Assembly: GCA_013396635.1 (NCBI GenBank)
Contig: WBMW01005120.1
Span: 168,133-232,132 of the forward strand
Source: Penelope pileata
Taxonomy: Eukaryota; Chordata; Aves; Galliformes; Cracidae
Direction of reading: 5' to 3'
DNA: 64,000 bases
How positions within the stretch are numbered: position 1 is the first letter of the stretch; every line of letters begins with the position of its first letter. The position numbers were made by a program, and so were the translations under genes. The notes under the pieces are model-generated. The model was not told the origin of the DNA and did no database searches. It saw nothing but the letters and a program-made list of their open reading frames with translations. Positions 22,287 through 34,625 of the stretch are shown here, in pieces.

Positions 22287-25058
22287 CTGAAAAGAAGGCC
22301 TCGTTATGGGCAAAAATGCCACGTAAGACACAGAGTGCCTTTTTTAAAACCAGAGTGCAATGCACAGTTGGCTAACTTCTAATGTTTTCTTTCTGTTCTT
22401 CTTAGGTACACAACTTAGGTATACAACTGCCATCTGCTTTACACTAGAGATGCATGCAGACACCCATGCCTCAAAGCACGGTGGCAGCTCCTAGAAAACC
22501 ACTTTATTGACTTTGCATGGAGCCTTGCTCTGCGCATCCAGACAGCTGGTGCCATGGGGACGCCCGCTGGCAAGCAAGCCAGGGAACCATCTCATCACCT
22601 GTGGAGATATGCATCACCTTCCCTATTGCGGTGTCCTGGGGAAGGAGTTAACTCCTCAAGCTTTCTCCTTCCTCAAAATCCTCACATGCTGCGCTTGGCA
22701 TGGGCCACGGGGAGGAGCTGGATGGGGCAGCAGTGGCACATGGAGAGGGCACCTTCAAGGCATCCCCCAGCAGTGCAGCACTAGCTGTCTGTTGCAGGAA
22801 TGCAAGGGTGAGCAGCTGCAGCTCAGCAAACCGAACAGATTTGAAAACAGGCATTTTTTAAAATATGGAAAGCAACAAGCCACAGGAACAAATCATTACA
22901 GATGAAGTGTCCTTGCTGCCACTGCCTGAAAATGTGAACAAATCTTGGGTTTATTTTTGAAATAACTGCCCTGCTGCTTCCAGCAATTGCGGGTGTTATG
23001 GCTGGGTGGTACAGTTATTAATGATGGGAGATCTTTGTCCTTTGCAATAGCCACAATCACAGGCAAGCATGGCAGCCTCCTTTGGCCCTTTTACAATATA
23101 TTTGTCTGTCAGCCCTGCAACACCCACCAGATACCAACCACATCTAGTACAGGGCTGCCACTTGCTCTTCCAACATCATTTTTCCTGACTCAAGCAAATG
23201 ACCACATCTGTGGCAGCAGAAAGAGCAGCACAGCAGTGGCACAGCTGGGGAGTGAAGCAGCTGTGCTGGGCCCAGACGTCCACGCTGCCCACAGCCACCT
23301 CCAAGCACCGTCGCTGGCAGAAGTATCTGAGCTGTGCCCCCAGGGCAGTCCTCAAAGAGCAGGAAACATCACACCTTGCAGTTCCCACGACCAATAGTGT
23401 AACATGTTAATATGGAGTTGGGCCTAATCAGCCTTGACGAGGTAGAAGGATCTGGCTGCTGAAATGAGGGATTGTGTTATTCTGGATCTCAAGGACATAT
23501 GGTTTAAGTCACATGCACAAAGAAAAATATTTACATCAGAAAAACTAGAAATGCTTAAACATATGGAACATTATATTTAACAACCTAACAGAAAACATTG
23601 CCTATTAGCAGTTCTTGTCTTCTCTTTAGCAAGACTAATATTAGTCTTCATTTGTTTTCCAAATGACATTATTGTTCAGTAAATAGAATATGAAGCCAAG
23701 GAACAGAAATTGTTCAGTTTCTGGCATACTTTTTTCTCATCTTGCTCAATAATAATGATTATAATGATTTTATTCATAAGTTACATTAAATTTTTCCCTA
23801 TGGAAAAATTAAAGGCAATGAGAAGTGAATGATCTGTTCCCTAAATGCAAAACCAAAAGCCATACATCTTGCTCTTACATTAAACAACCGTATTTTTGCT
23901 CCAGATAGTCAATGACCGGATCAAAAATGAATATTCTGATGAACCCTGGCATTCAACTCTTCCTTTTCTTCTTGTTTAATAGCAGAACAAAATGTCAGTC
24001 TAATAAATTAAAGCATCAAGCTCTATATCTATTAAGACCCCAGAATGTCAGAAAGATTGATACTAAATTGCCGGATGCAAAGTCATCAATGTCATCAGAG
24101 AGATCAGGATCCAAGAATTAATATGACACTGAACAGATGGATTTGTACCCTGCTTTATTCTAAAACATGTGCCATCATCTCTTTACGTTTCCATCAGGGA
24201 CAAGGGACAAGCTTTAGGACCAGTAAGATACTTTGGTGTGAACATTTTGCTTAATTGGACACCCAAGTGAAAAATGTAAACAAACAAACAAAAAGCTAAC
24301 TCTCATTTCACTGTTGCCTGGTGAAAGATCTAGTGGCCAGCTCCAGGTCATCTCCAGATAACTTTTCCTCTTTGGAAGTAAGCCAGTTGATTTTTTGGAG
24401 GAGGAGAAGGGAGAAGAGCCACAAGCTCACTCAGGGCTTGACACTTCACCGCAATCCTGGGCAACTGGAGGTAAGGTAGGCTGCAATGACTCAGATCAAA
24501 AACCTGCAACCTTGGGAGATGTGTGATTGATGTGCTGAGAGATGGGTGATTGATGTATTTGTCAAATGCACAGAAATTGTTTTATATTTGTTTGGCATTG
24601 GTGGAGGATCATTCTTCTGGGTTTATACCTGTCACCTACAGCAGACTGAGGACATTTTGGGGAAGAAAACTTAATAAATCTGCTAAGCCTTTATGAATGC
24701 TAAAGGTTCTATAGTAGCAGTGACAGTATTTACCTGAGGTATCTGAATTATTTTGGAGAAATGTTTGCATGGAATATATAGCTATGCTGTTAATCAACTC
24801 ACCATACCTACAACGTTTGATTATGCTTGAATAATATCTACTGCTTTGTCAATACTACGCCATGTCCAAGCCAAAGCTCTTGGAGAAGGTATATGCCATC
24901 AGTATTTTGAAAAAAAAATTAGTTAATTACATATAACTAATGTGTTAAGCATTAGGAGTCTGTGAAGCACTGTCTAGGTTACTGTAGTACAATTATAAAG
25001 GAAGGAGTCTATTGGAGACCAAAGCAATACTAGTCACGCTACGTAGTGTTTGTCTCAC
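22287..25058. other. Single-copy sequence (intron, if flanking candidate exons are real)
   Basis: The stretch 22500-22830 is GC-richer, with overlapping frames on both strands and no recognisable protein content. The stretch 23400-24300 is AT-rich, with a (AAAC)-type tract near 24282-24296. No transposon was recognised. Confidence 0.45.
24516..24561. repeat. 23-bp tandem duplication
   Basis: The unit GAGATGTGTGATTGATGTG at 24516-24538 is repeated at 24539-24561 with a few mismatches (GAGATGGGTGATTGATGTA). Two copies with about 80 percent identity suggest an old local duplication. Confidence 0.75.
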
Positions 25059-25236
25059 CAGTAACATTTTCTGTAGTGCGCTGAATTTTCCTCAAGTGTT
25101 ATCATCAGGTCCTTTTTGGGTTTATCTTTCTTTTGCTTGGGAAAACTGATGGAGATTCCCTGGAGTGGTGTGAGATGGGCAGAATTGCAGACAGTGCAGG
25201 AGGTGCCATCTTGCCATACAACACTCGTGACAGTAC
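25059..25236 (-). CDS. Possible internal coding exon, unknown protein (candidate only)
   Basis: On the minus strand an acceptor (CTTTTGTCAACTCTAG, AG at 25238-25237) and a consensus-like donor (TACTG/GTGAGA at 25058) bound a 178-nt segment with one frame fully open. The peptide includes SVVWQDGTSCTVCNS and a basic SFPKQKKDKPKKDLMITLEE, mixed codons and no low complexity. It starts with two bases of a split codon (phase 1) and ends with two (phase 2), matching the phase of the candidate exon at 22286. I recognise no family. The short VVWQDGT is only loosely like a small beta-barrel strand of tudor type. Strength: both splice sites plus matching phase. Weakness: pseudo-exons of this quality do occur by chance. 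Confidence 0.3.
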
Positions 25237-26447
25237 CTAGAGTTGACAAAAGAAGCTCAAACAAAACTGTTTTTAAACATGTGAGGCTAGGAAAAAAACC
25301 TAGCCTATCGCAGCTGAAATGCTGTAGGTAGGCCAAAGGAAGATAGAGACCAAACCCATCAAAAATGTGCCAGGCCCTGAGCAGTACTATAAAAATAATT
25401 ATTTGATTACTCATGACTCTGCTGCCTGAGAATAAAGAAATAATGACATCTATTATGTTGCTCATTTGTCTGTCTTGTTTTCAGCTGACTAAACTTCCAG
25501 GAATCCATGTCTGTCTAGTTTGTGCTGAATTATTTACTTTTTATTGGTAGTGGCTGAAGGAATGTTATCAATGCTGAAGCTACATTCCCCAAAATAAAGG
25601 AGTTAATCATCTCCTACTTTGACATAGAGACATACAGCTGGAGAAGCAGCATGTTTAAAAGAAATAAAAGGTCTCTAATAGCTTACTTTCATGCTTATAT
25701 GTGCATAGGTATTTGGAAAATGTGTAAGAATTAGTATTTATTTGTACCTGACATGGCTGTGAAATGCCAGATACTTCCTTGAAGGGAAAAGTATGTCCTC
25801 TTTCCATGCCATGAATTTATCTCTTGAACTATGTGTGGAAGAACATTAAGATTTACAGAGTTATTATAACTGACAGGTTAAATTTCATAGGGATATGCAT
25901 TTTAATTGATAATCATAAAGGCAGTGCAGTAAAGGTTATCTTGCAACTATATTTGGAAATCATTTTCATAACATCACTTACTTCCTCTAGAAGTTATCTT
26001 TAACAAAAGAAATTATTTGCTGGTATTATTAAATAGACTTTATCTGAAAGTGGCCCTTTTTTGTCTTTCTGTGTCCTTATCTTAGATGTGATCCAACAGG
26101 AATGGGAACTCAATTACTTCCCACAGATTCTTTTATTTCATCTATCTTGGGTGGATTTTCTATCCCCAGATTGACTAGCCCAAGCGTATAGCCCTTGCTA
26201 CAATAAACTGAAACCCCTGCTCAGACAAAGGCTGGCATTTAGCAATGTCCTCCAGCAGCTAACTACAAAGAATGGTGACAGAAAGCTGATACTTTTTTCC
26301 CTTGGTTTTGGAAAATTGAGATTTTGTGGAGGACGTGCATTGACAGAAGAAAAACAAACAGTATTGTACTGTCACTTGTTACAGATGATACAGGCTCATT
26401 TTCAACATGCAAATAGAAAAATAATGTAGTTTTTCTCTTGCCAGACT

Positions 26448-26482
26448 GGCTCTTGCCTCTGCCCATGCCAAAGGCAAGAGTC
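26448..26482. other. Hairpin-forming inverted repeat
   Basis: Arms CTCTTGCCT (26450-26458) and AGGCAAGAG (26472-26480) are perfect complements around a 13-nt loop. One G-T and one G-C pair extend the stem to 11. The stem is too short for a microRNA precursor of normal size. Confidence 0.6.
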
Positions 26483-29400
26483 CACCTCCATCCATCAGTG
26501 GAGAAGTTTGCCTCCTCACACACACCTCTGGGCGTCCACCACCTGAATGATGGCATCGTGAGAAACAGCAGTTTAACAGTCTCCCTAGACTGTGAAAGAC
26601 CATCAGCATTTCAGGCAGACATGACAACCTGTTAAGGCTATTTGACTGGCGGCTTGGGTTTTGCTGTCCGCATTTACATTCCTCACTTATTAAAAGATGT
26701 CAGCTGTCCGTAGGCAGCATAACCAACTTCAGTTTTGACACCTCATATCTTCTGAATGGTTTTCCATCCCACCAATGTTCTGTCAAAATGATTTATTCAT
26801 GTGTGGTATCAGCAGGCAGACTGCACTGTTGGGCCTTCTTCTCCTCTGTTCTAAGGAGGACAGAGGGATTTGTACCACTTTCTGCACAACATTTTTTTTC
26901 TTTTTTCATGACAGTTACTGTATTCATTAATTATCATATCAAATTGCCAACAAAGAACAAGTGAGTGTGAGGCAGTGTATCTGTACTGTGCATGAAAGGA
27001 AAAGTGTCTGAATTACTTTCAGAAGTGAGAAGATGTGAAATGAGAACAGTGAGGGAAGAGCTAGTGGACTTCAGATGAAATACTTCATAGGCTCAAAGGA
27101 AATCAAATTAGACTGTTTTTCCCTGATGTACAGCAAAACTGTGTGACTCTCTGCTGCAGAGTTGCTGTGGCTTCTAAGTGTTCACATCGGATCAAGGGGA
27201 CAAATTCCTGGAAGAGGAGTCCATGCAGAGATATTCTATAAACAGTTATTATTTCTGGTTCAAGAAGTATCTGAGGTACCATTTCTTGGAGGCTGGAATG
27301 CATTGCCCAGGGTGTATCAGTATAAGCTTGCCCTGTGCTTTTGCTGCTCTCTAACTGGTGAACGCTGCCCAGGGCAAAGTACAGGGCTGCCTGCATTTGT
27401 GGTCTGGCCACTGTGACCATCTTTGTGAGAGAAAGTATTGAGCAACAAATATACTTGTCTGCATTTTAGAATGTATATTTCAATACAAATAAAAGGAAAG
27501 AATTGAAAAAGTGGTAAACTGATAAATCTCTTCAGTGAGGCAATGGATCCCATAGTATTTGGTATCCTGCTGGTGTCTATCTGGGCAATACGTATGTTTC
27601 TGTACATTTCTACTTGTTTTATCCGTCTGTGATAGTCTTGAACATTTTGACCTATAATCAGACTAAGTTAAAACCAAGGGCTTTCCGTGGAGTAAGCCTG
27701 CACTGTTCAGACCGGCAAAGGAATCAAAACAGATGTTATAATTGACCCAGTCCTGTGAATCTGCATGGCCAGTAGAGAATTGGTTGGAGGTCAGAAGATG
27801 ACTGTGCTCACATTAATTTTCCAGATAGGATAAGTATAATTTTTTTGCTCATATAAGATTACCAAATTAAATCATTGCTGGCCTTTATGCTACTGTTTGC
27901 AGAAAGTACGCTGGGACTTCATTGTTCTTCTGTTATTTCTTAGAATTGATTCAGATTAATCAGAAAGCTTCTGAAACCTTTACATAGCATTAGAGAGATT
28001 ATGTGAGTTCATCAGCATCTTTAGTTCAAGTTTTCTGGCTGCATAACAAGTATATATCCCTCCACTTTCCCCTTGAGAAACTGCACTTTCACTGGGCTCA
28101 ACACATGGAAACTGAAAAGTTCAGAAAAGTAAAGATATGTTAAGGGAAGAAAGAAAACAAATAAATATCAAGATCTGCTAAGTGACAACTTCAGGAGCTA
28201 TAACCTCCCTTTGTTCAGCAGTTAAACAATGGGCAACAGTGGTGACTTTAAAGAGGAACATCCACACTGGGAAGATCTGTTGTACAAAATGAAAGAAGGT
28301 GTTACAATGAGCCGTTCGGGGAAAATATGTGTGGTTTCGATATGAATAAGAAACAAGAATTTTCCCAGGGCTGCTATTTTTACTCATCTTTCGGCACTGT
28401 ACACTATGTGATATATTTAGCGCATATCTCATCTCACAATTGCTGTGCGTTCAAAAACCATACAGAAATGCATCCCACTAAACTATGAAGAGTTGTTTCC
28501 TAAAATAAATATGTTCCTTTCCCAGTTGTTTTCTCTATGTATGTCTGCTTTAAATGTTTGTCTTTGACTAAAAATTTTTCCTTTACAAACCATTGAGAAA
28601 ACAGCACTGCTATGAAATCCTAATCAAGATCTAGAAGAGCCTGTTGCTATGGAAATAACTGTGTCATTGCATGTTCAATGATCGTGCTGCCTTAAAGACC
28701 AGGCTGAAAAAAACCACTCTGGTCTGAGTAAAATAAATCAACAGAGTAAATCAAAGGAGTCAATCACATAAATGATATGTTACTCATGAAATTTGAGTCT
28801 TAATTAATAATGTTTTTGTCAATTCTTTGTACCTGCAGGAAGATTGACTTCCTTTCTCCAGGCAGGAAGCCACAGTAGGGAAAGGAATTGCTTGCACCCA
28901 AGTGCCCAAAATGAGTTTGATGTTTTGCTGTATATGTTTGGTTGGGGTGGTTGTATCTGTTCTCACTAAGCAGTGCTGACACCATGAATCCAGAAAGCAT
29001 TACTCAGTTCTTCAAAAACTATGAATTTTCAGAGACAGAAAGCACCCTACTCCAGGGAAAGTGCACCCGTGTGGGTGCTGCCAGTTCTGATGGGACCCCA
29101 CAGACTCTCAACCCCACAGAAATTCTGTGGCAGTTCATTCTTCATCCCAAATTAATCAAGATATACTGTCCAGGTGCCATTTCTATCCCATCAAAGTCCA
29201 AGGTACAGTAGCCCAGGTCACCAGCCAGCCTGTCCAACAAGACCCTAAAACCAGTTTTGTGCTTTCAGTTTTCCCACACCCCAACTGTTTGCTTCATTTT
29301 GGCTGCCTAATATACTTACAGAATGAATACCTAATTCACTTAAATTGAGGCAAAATCATCACACTGTACTGCAAAAATTGACTACAATGTCAAGAGTCAC

Positions 29401-31493
29401 AGGGTCTAATACTATCACAACATCAGTTCTTGAGTCTGTAATAGTCCTCCTTCTGTTTAGATTGATCCCTAGGTTAATGATTACTGGAGATATAAATCAC
29501 CGTTTGTGCCTGGGCAGGTAACAGCCTTTGTGGTGAGCCACAATGGATCTCTTTCTGGTAGAGGTTGAGGATGTTTTCCATTTCAAGTGGATCTCACCAC
29601 TTTGGCAATGCTCAAGAATGTAGAGTCAATTGAACAATGAAAGCTCAGGTTGTTGAACAAGAGCTAGGTGGCTCCTGCCAAGAAAGATGAGATGTGCATC
29701 CATTCTGGGGGCATTCACAAATATATGGAGATTGTGGTTATACCAGTATCTAAGTTCTTTACAGAGGTGGCTTTATAGCACTTTGACATGCAATGCCCTG
29801 TGCATTTATGGGTCAACTGTATGTTCAAAATGCAAATATTGATTTTCTGGGTACCCTGCACCTGGATATCTGGTTTTAGATCTGGACAATTCTCTGACTG
29901 CTTCAAAACCTTCCTATGAAACTAGGTCTCTCACACTTTTAGAGACGTATGTGGCATTTGATGCACAGCATGGAAAAGCCCATGTTATACAGGACGATTT
30001 AGTCTAGCGTTGGCACGGGCATCTTCAAAGTCTTTGGCCTGTGTATTACGAATTGTCACTAACACCAAGCTGATTCACCTCCTTCTAAGCCATCTAATAC
30101 CAGCAAAGTCTGGAGTGAAATTACTTTTAAAAAAGGAACAAAACTGTCTAGTTATCTCAACTGCAATTCTGCACCTTTTAATTTAACCTGGTATGGCCTC
30201 AGGAGAAAAAAAAGAAACAGGAGACTTAAGTCCAATGTTGGTAGAAGGACATGCTCTAAAAGCCTGATTATCCAGATGGAACAGATAAATCTGTTACTCT
30301 TTCTCTAAATATCAACACTGCATAATTAGCAGCTGCTAAAATAATGGAAGCCAATTGAAGAAAAACATGGTATGTTCTACATTCATTTGTTAAATACCTT
30401 ATGTTTCCAAACAGAACTTTCCATATTTGCTGAAAAACGCAACTTCCTGCTCTACACGACTGAGCAAAGATGACAGCACTGAAATGAGCTATTACTATTT
30501 CCATCAGGAAGATATGGAGAACTAGTCTATGTCTTTGAGGCAAAAATATATATTCATCAAACGGAAAATCTTTAAAAAGCAGCACTATCTAAGATATCAG
30601 CATCCCGTCTCCCTTGGAGACAGCTAAACCCCACATTTATCTAAATTATCTTGGTAATATGACAGAGTGATTGCTCACTAATGGTCAGTAACAGTTTTCT
30701 TTGTCATTTTCCTAGTCATTACCTCCTCAGAATGAACTCCAGAATAAACTGCTGATGCATCGTGACTGGAATATAAAGCACGCTGTTACAGCGGAGACAA
30801 TTTCTATTAAACTCACGAACCTGTACATTGGACTTCTGACATTTTCATTTACAAAAATAATACCCCTCTATTACAAACCATGATGATCTTAGATATATTT
30901 TATGCTTAAAAATGAAGCAAAGCAATATTTATTCTGCACAGATGTCTTCTGTTTTCTTCCTTTTCTCCCCAGAGCTACCACTACACAGGAGCTGCGCTCT
31001 CTGCAAGGTGAAGAGGACTGTTCAAAGAAGACTACTTTTGTAGATAGTGTATTTCATGGCCCATTCAGCTTCATGTTTTAATTTGGATGTTTAAGTCTAT
31101 TTGCCCTTTTTCAGGAGCTAGAGAGAGTAACTGATTGCGCAGTCAGCCTGAAACTGATTTTCCCCACTGAGCCTGAGAAAAGCCTATGCACATGACAGCT
31201 GATTATTGACTCCTTCTGGTCCTCTTAAACAGTGGAGATTTTCAATGCTGACTTCCATTGTCTTTATTTCAAATTAAAAGGGGCTGAAATCCATGCAGAG
31301 AGGGAGGAAATGAAAAACTAGCAGAAGTAGTGAAGAAGCCAAGGTACTGATGGTGAAAATACTGCCTAAGAAACATCAGTTTAAGAAAGGGTTTAACTTA
31401 TAATGTCCTTGTGACCATGCAGAAGGACTGTATCTTCAATAGGGTCACATCATACAGGTGAAAACTGATCTTTCAGGATGTCTGGGAAGCTAA

Positions 31494-31514
31494 CATCATC
31501 ATCACCATCACCAC
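31494..31514. repeat. (CAT/CAC)n microsatellite
   Basis: A short run of CATCATCATCACCATCACCAC, a degenerate triplet repeat of seven units. No coding frame containing a His tract is supported here. Confidence 0.85.
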
Positions 31515-31889
31515 AGCCTGGCCTTGCAAGAGGCAAAGCCAACAGGCAGGGAAACTCCTTTTGACCCTGAAGAATGGAGGCCACTCTAGAGCTTCCACAG
31601 AGCTACCTCAGTGCTATTTAATAGTACAGATACAGTCCTAAATGCCTAAGAGTAGGGAAATGCTATGGAACTTCTACCTACATCATCTGATCTTCTCAAC
31701 AGGAGATCCTGCCTGCTTGCTGTAAAAATGGGTGCTGAAAACATGGGCAGACAGAGAGTGATGGCCATGCTTCATCCTGTGAACATGCCCTCACCTAGCA
31801 GCTCTCAAACACTCTTCCAACCTTGCAAAAAATCAAAAGCATAAATAAGCTATAGACACAAAAATCTACCAATGCTTTTTTTAACTTGT

Positions 31890-32560
31890 GTTGTAATTAA
31901 AAGAGGATAGGGGAAAGTAGGCACTGCCCTCGAAGCCCAGAAAGCCAGCCATACCCTGGGCAGTCCCCAATGCAGCATGCCCAGCAGTTTGAGGGAGGTG
32001 ATCCTGCCCTTCTGCTCTGTGCAGCTGAGACTTCACCTGGAGTTCTGCATCCAGACATGGAGTCCTCAGCACAGGAGAGACATGGACCTGCTGGAGATCC
32101 ATCCAGAGGAGGGCCACAAAAATGATTCAAGGGATGGAAAATCTCTCCTATGAGGACAGGCTGAGAGAGCTGGGGCTGTTCAGCCTGGAGAAGAAAAGGC
32201 TCCGGGGAGACCTGATAGTGGCCTTCCAGTATTTAAAGAGGGCTACAAGAAAGAGGGAAATAGACTCTTTAGCAGGGTCTGTGGGGATAGGACAAGGCGG
32301 AATGGTTTCAAACTAAAAAAGAGGAAATTTAGATTGGATATAAGGAAAAGGTTTTTTACAATAAGGGTGGTGAAGCACCGGAACAGGTTGCCCAGAGAGG
32401 TGGTGGATGCCCTGTCCCTAGAGACTTTCAAGGTCAGGGTGGGGGAGCTCTAAGCACCCTGATCTAGCTGTAGGTGTCTCTGTTCATTGCAGGGGAGTTG
32501 GTCTCGGTGACTTTTAAAAGATCCCTTCCAACTCAAGCAATTCTGTGATTCAGTGATTCT
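31890..32560 (+). mobile_element. CR1 LINE, 5'-truncated, ORF2 C-terminal part and 3' end
   Basis: This is a sense-oriented CR1 copy. Landmarks are the block around 31975-32110 (GAGGGAGGTGATCCTGCCC, CACCTGGAGTTCTGCATCCAG), then YEDRLRELGLFSLEKKRLRG encoded from about 32149. A frame break near 32290 follows, after which another frame encodes RLPREVVDALSLETFK. The 3' end carries degenerate octamers ATTCTGTG/ATTCAGTG/ATTCT at 32540-32560. The catalytic reverse-transcriptase and endonuclease regions are missing and the remaining frame is broken, so it is inactive. The 5' limit (about 31890-31925) is uncertain because homology fades there. Confidence 0.95.
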
Positions 32561-33419
32561 AGAGGAGGTACACAGAATGTTCCAACTCCAAAGAAAGAAG
32601 GGCCTACCTGGAAAGGCTGATATTTCTAAGTCATGAGAGCACAAGGACTGGAAGACTTAGATAAAATTTATCTTTTTCTTAAAGCAGGCCACCAAACCAC
32701 ATATTTTCACCTTGCCAAAGTTTTGTTTTGCTTGTGGCATTGGATGGATGCAGAAAGTTTGTAGACAGCAGCTTTCAGGCAGAATTTTCCAAGTAATACA
32801 ACTGTATTTTTAATTTTTGAAAGGAGAGAAAAAGATACGGAGCTGAAGTCTACCATGATCAGACTTTCTGAGTCCAAATCACCTCATACTTATTGCCTTC
32901 CCTGAAACACAATGTAAAAGATTTACATATTTCTGTACATGCAAACACTAGGCCTCCTTGGCAGCAAATGTCTTTACCTGAGAAGACAAGGAAGGATTGG
33001 CACAGAAATTAAACATTTTTCCCTGCCAAAATGCTGGTGTATCACGGCTTGTCACGTCTACTCAGATTCTGTTCACATATTTTCAAAAAGCCACCTACCA
33101 TCTGAACGCAATCAGTCTCCTTGAGGGCTCAGAAATGAAATGGTGCATGTGCTCCACACACTGAATGGTGCTGGAGGCTCAGGCTGGTAAATCCTCCCAG
33201 ACCACAGGAGTCCTGACCCATGGGGTGAGGGAGTTAAGACTACAGTGTTTATAGAAAGAATCTTCACTACGTCCATGTTTTAGCATGGAACTATTTGTTA
33301 TCTAATATTTTGAAAATAGATTAATTTCTAAATTTTCTAGATGCAGAGTAAGAAACGCACCAAGCATATGAGATCATAAGACCTAGCAGGCCAAGCCAGA
33401 TGAAAGCTCAGAGCAGCTC
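32561..33419. other. Single-copy sequence, nothing recognised
   Basis: AT-rich with no long frame on either strand. I see no RNA gene or repeat family between the CR1 copy and the older remnant that follows. Confidence 0.5.
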
Positions 33420-33680
33420 ATTATCGCATCTCCAGTCCCCAGTGTTGCATGGTCCTCCACATTTGGCATTTTGTGGCAGCAACTGAGTTCCACAGTTAAA
33501 TTATGCCTTCTGTGTCTAATTGCTTCATTCTTTCAGACTTGCTTGAAATGTCATTTAATGCCCTTTAGTTGCTACATGGTGAGAAACAACCTCTAATTTT
33601 TCACCTTCTCTTTACTTCTCTATCAGACTCTATTTTCTCTCTTCCAAGTCAAGATTTTTAAGCTGATATTATATGCAACA
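33420..33680 (-). mobile_element. Ancient CR1/L3-like LINE 3' remnant
   Basis: The plus strand shows the antisense pattern of an old CR1/L3 3' region: TTTGTGGCAGCAACTGAGTT and CCACAGTTAAATTATGCCTT around 33470-33510, a CTTGCTTGAAATGTCATTTA block near 33540, and a TTTCACCTTCTCTTTACTTC block near 33600. Order and spacing match the segment that in intact elements encodes the ORF2 C-terminus. No frame survives. It is the third such old antisense remnant in the window. Assignment is by pattern memory, and the ends are approximate. Confidence 0.6.
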
Positions 33681-34509
33681 TATTACCTTAGAGAAGATTT
33701 GAATACTAAATGACTGATTTGCAAATCAGGCAACTTAATGAAATGTTTTTAAATAAAGATAATATGCCTAAGAAGAACAATTATTTGAAGGTGAAGATCA
33801 GTTTAGATAGCACAGAGATGAGTCAGATTATTTTCACTGTTTAGTCTTTTGCTCTCGAAATAAATTCAAACACTCAAAGATTTGAAAATATATAAATTGC
33901 TATAAAGAAACAGTACAAATAGCAGCAGAAACCACCTAAACATGTGGGAGAGGTGAGACAAAGCAGAGAGAAAGGGGGGAGTTTAAGATAGAATTGAAAA
34001 TTCTCTCCCTAAAATCATTTGAATGCAATAGGAAATTAGTCTATTCTGTGTATTTCTCAATACAATTAGTTATTTTTGGCTCCAGGTTGTCAATCAATTC
34101 TCTTGACAAATATCCCAAACCTTCAAATGACCTGCATCTTGCCCTTACAAGAACTGAAAATCTGCACTCAAATGTGACAGTGTTAGGCAGAGATACAACA
34201 AAACTTTGCTAGATTTATTGAACAGAAAATTGTCAATGGCTAATTTATAAGAAAATCATTTAATTCTCCAAGGTGGATGAGTCTCTCAGCCCTTAATTGT
34301 CTCAGAACTTAGCAGGCTACATAACTGTGATAGCTCTTTTCACAATGTACAATGGATCTGCAAACAGATGTTTGACACTTAAGGAGAATTTAATATAGGC
34401 TGGAGTGTCTTAGTTTCTAACAGAAGTTACACTTCTCGTAGTGTCTAGTATGAAGCTATCTTGTGGCCTCAGAGATACTGATAACATCCTGGCAGCGTTG
34501 AACGGAGCC

Positions 34510-34510
34510 N
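34510..34510. other. Ambiguous base (N)
   Basis: The single undetermined base in the window, flanked by otherwise normal sequence (GGAGCC-N-GTTGTTC). It points to draft-quality sequence here. A 10-base direct repeat TGAACTTAAG occurs just downstream at about 34518-34527 and 34534-34543, which may have complicated assembly. Confidence 0.95.
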
Positions 34511-34546
34511 GTTGTTCTGAACTTAAGAAATCTTGAACTTAAGCTT

Positions 34547-34625
34547 CATGGAATCACAGAATAATTTAGGTTGGAAAAGACCCATAAGATCATCAAGTCC
34601 AACCATGGCTGTCCCATGGTCATCG
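34547..34625 (-). mobile_element. CR1 LINE, extreme 3' tip only
   Basis: About 80 bases match the last part of CR1 in antisense: GGAATCACAGAATAATTTAG, then GTTGGAAAAGACC and ATCATCAAGTCCAACC. Nothing of ORF2 is present, so this is a severely 5'-truncated insertion. Its AAAAGACC variant differs from the GAAGGGACC form at 17.8 kb, indicating a different CR1 subfamily. Confidence 0.9.

Larger units (their letters stand above)
25237..31889. other. Long single-copy stretch, no recognised gene or repeat family
   Basis: I recognise no transposon in about 6.6 kb. The minus-strand open frame 27103-27420 (105 codons) gives a mixed peptide but lacks clear splice sites. A plus-strand 75-codon frame opens at an ATG in good context at 28984 but matches nothing known. 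A 35-nt segment at 30973-31007 sits between a very good pyrimidine tract/CCAG and AAG/GTGAAG, a possible microexon. Confidence 0.45.

Noticed and set aside
28984..29208. 75-codon plus-strand frame starting with an ATG in good context.
   Set aside because: The peptide matches nothing I know, there is no donor, and downstream frames are broken. A retropseudogene origin was considered but no parent gene was recognised.
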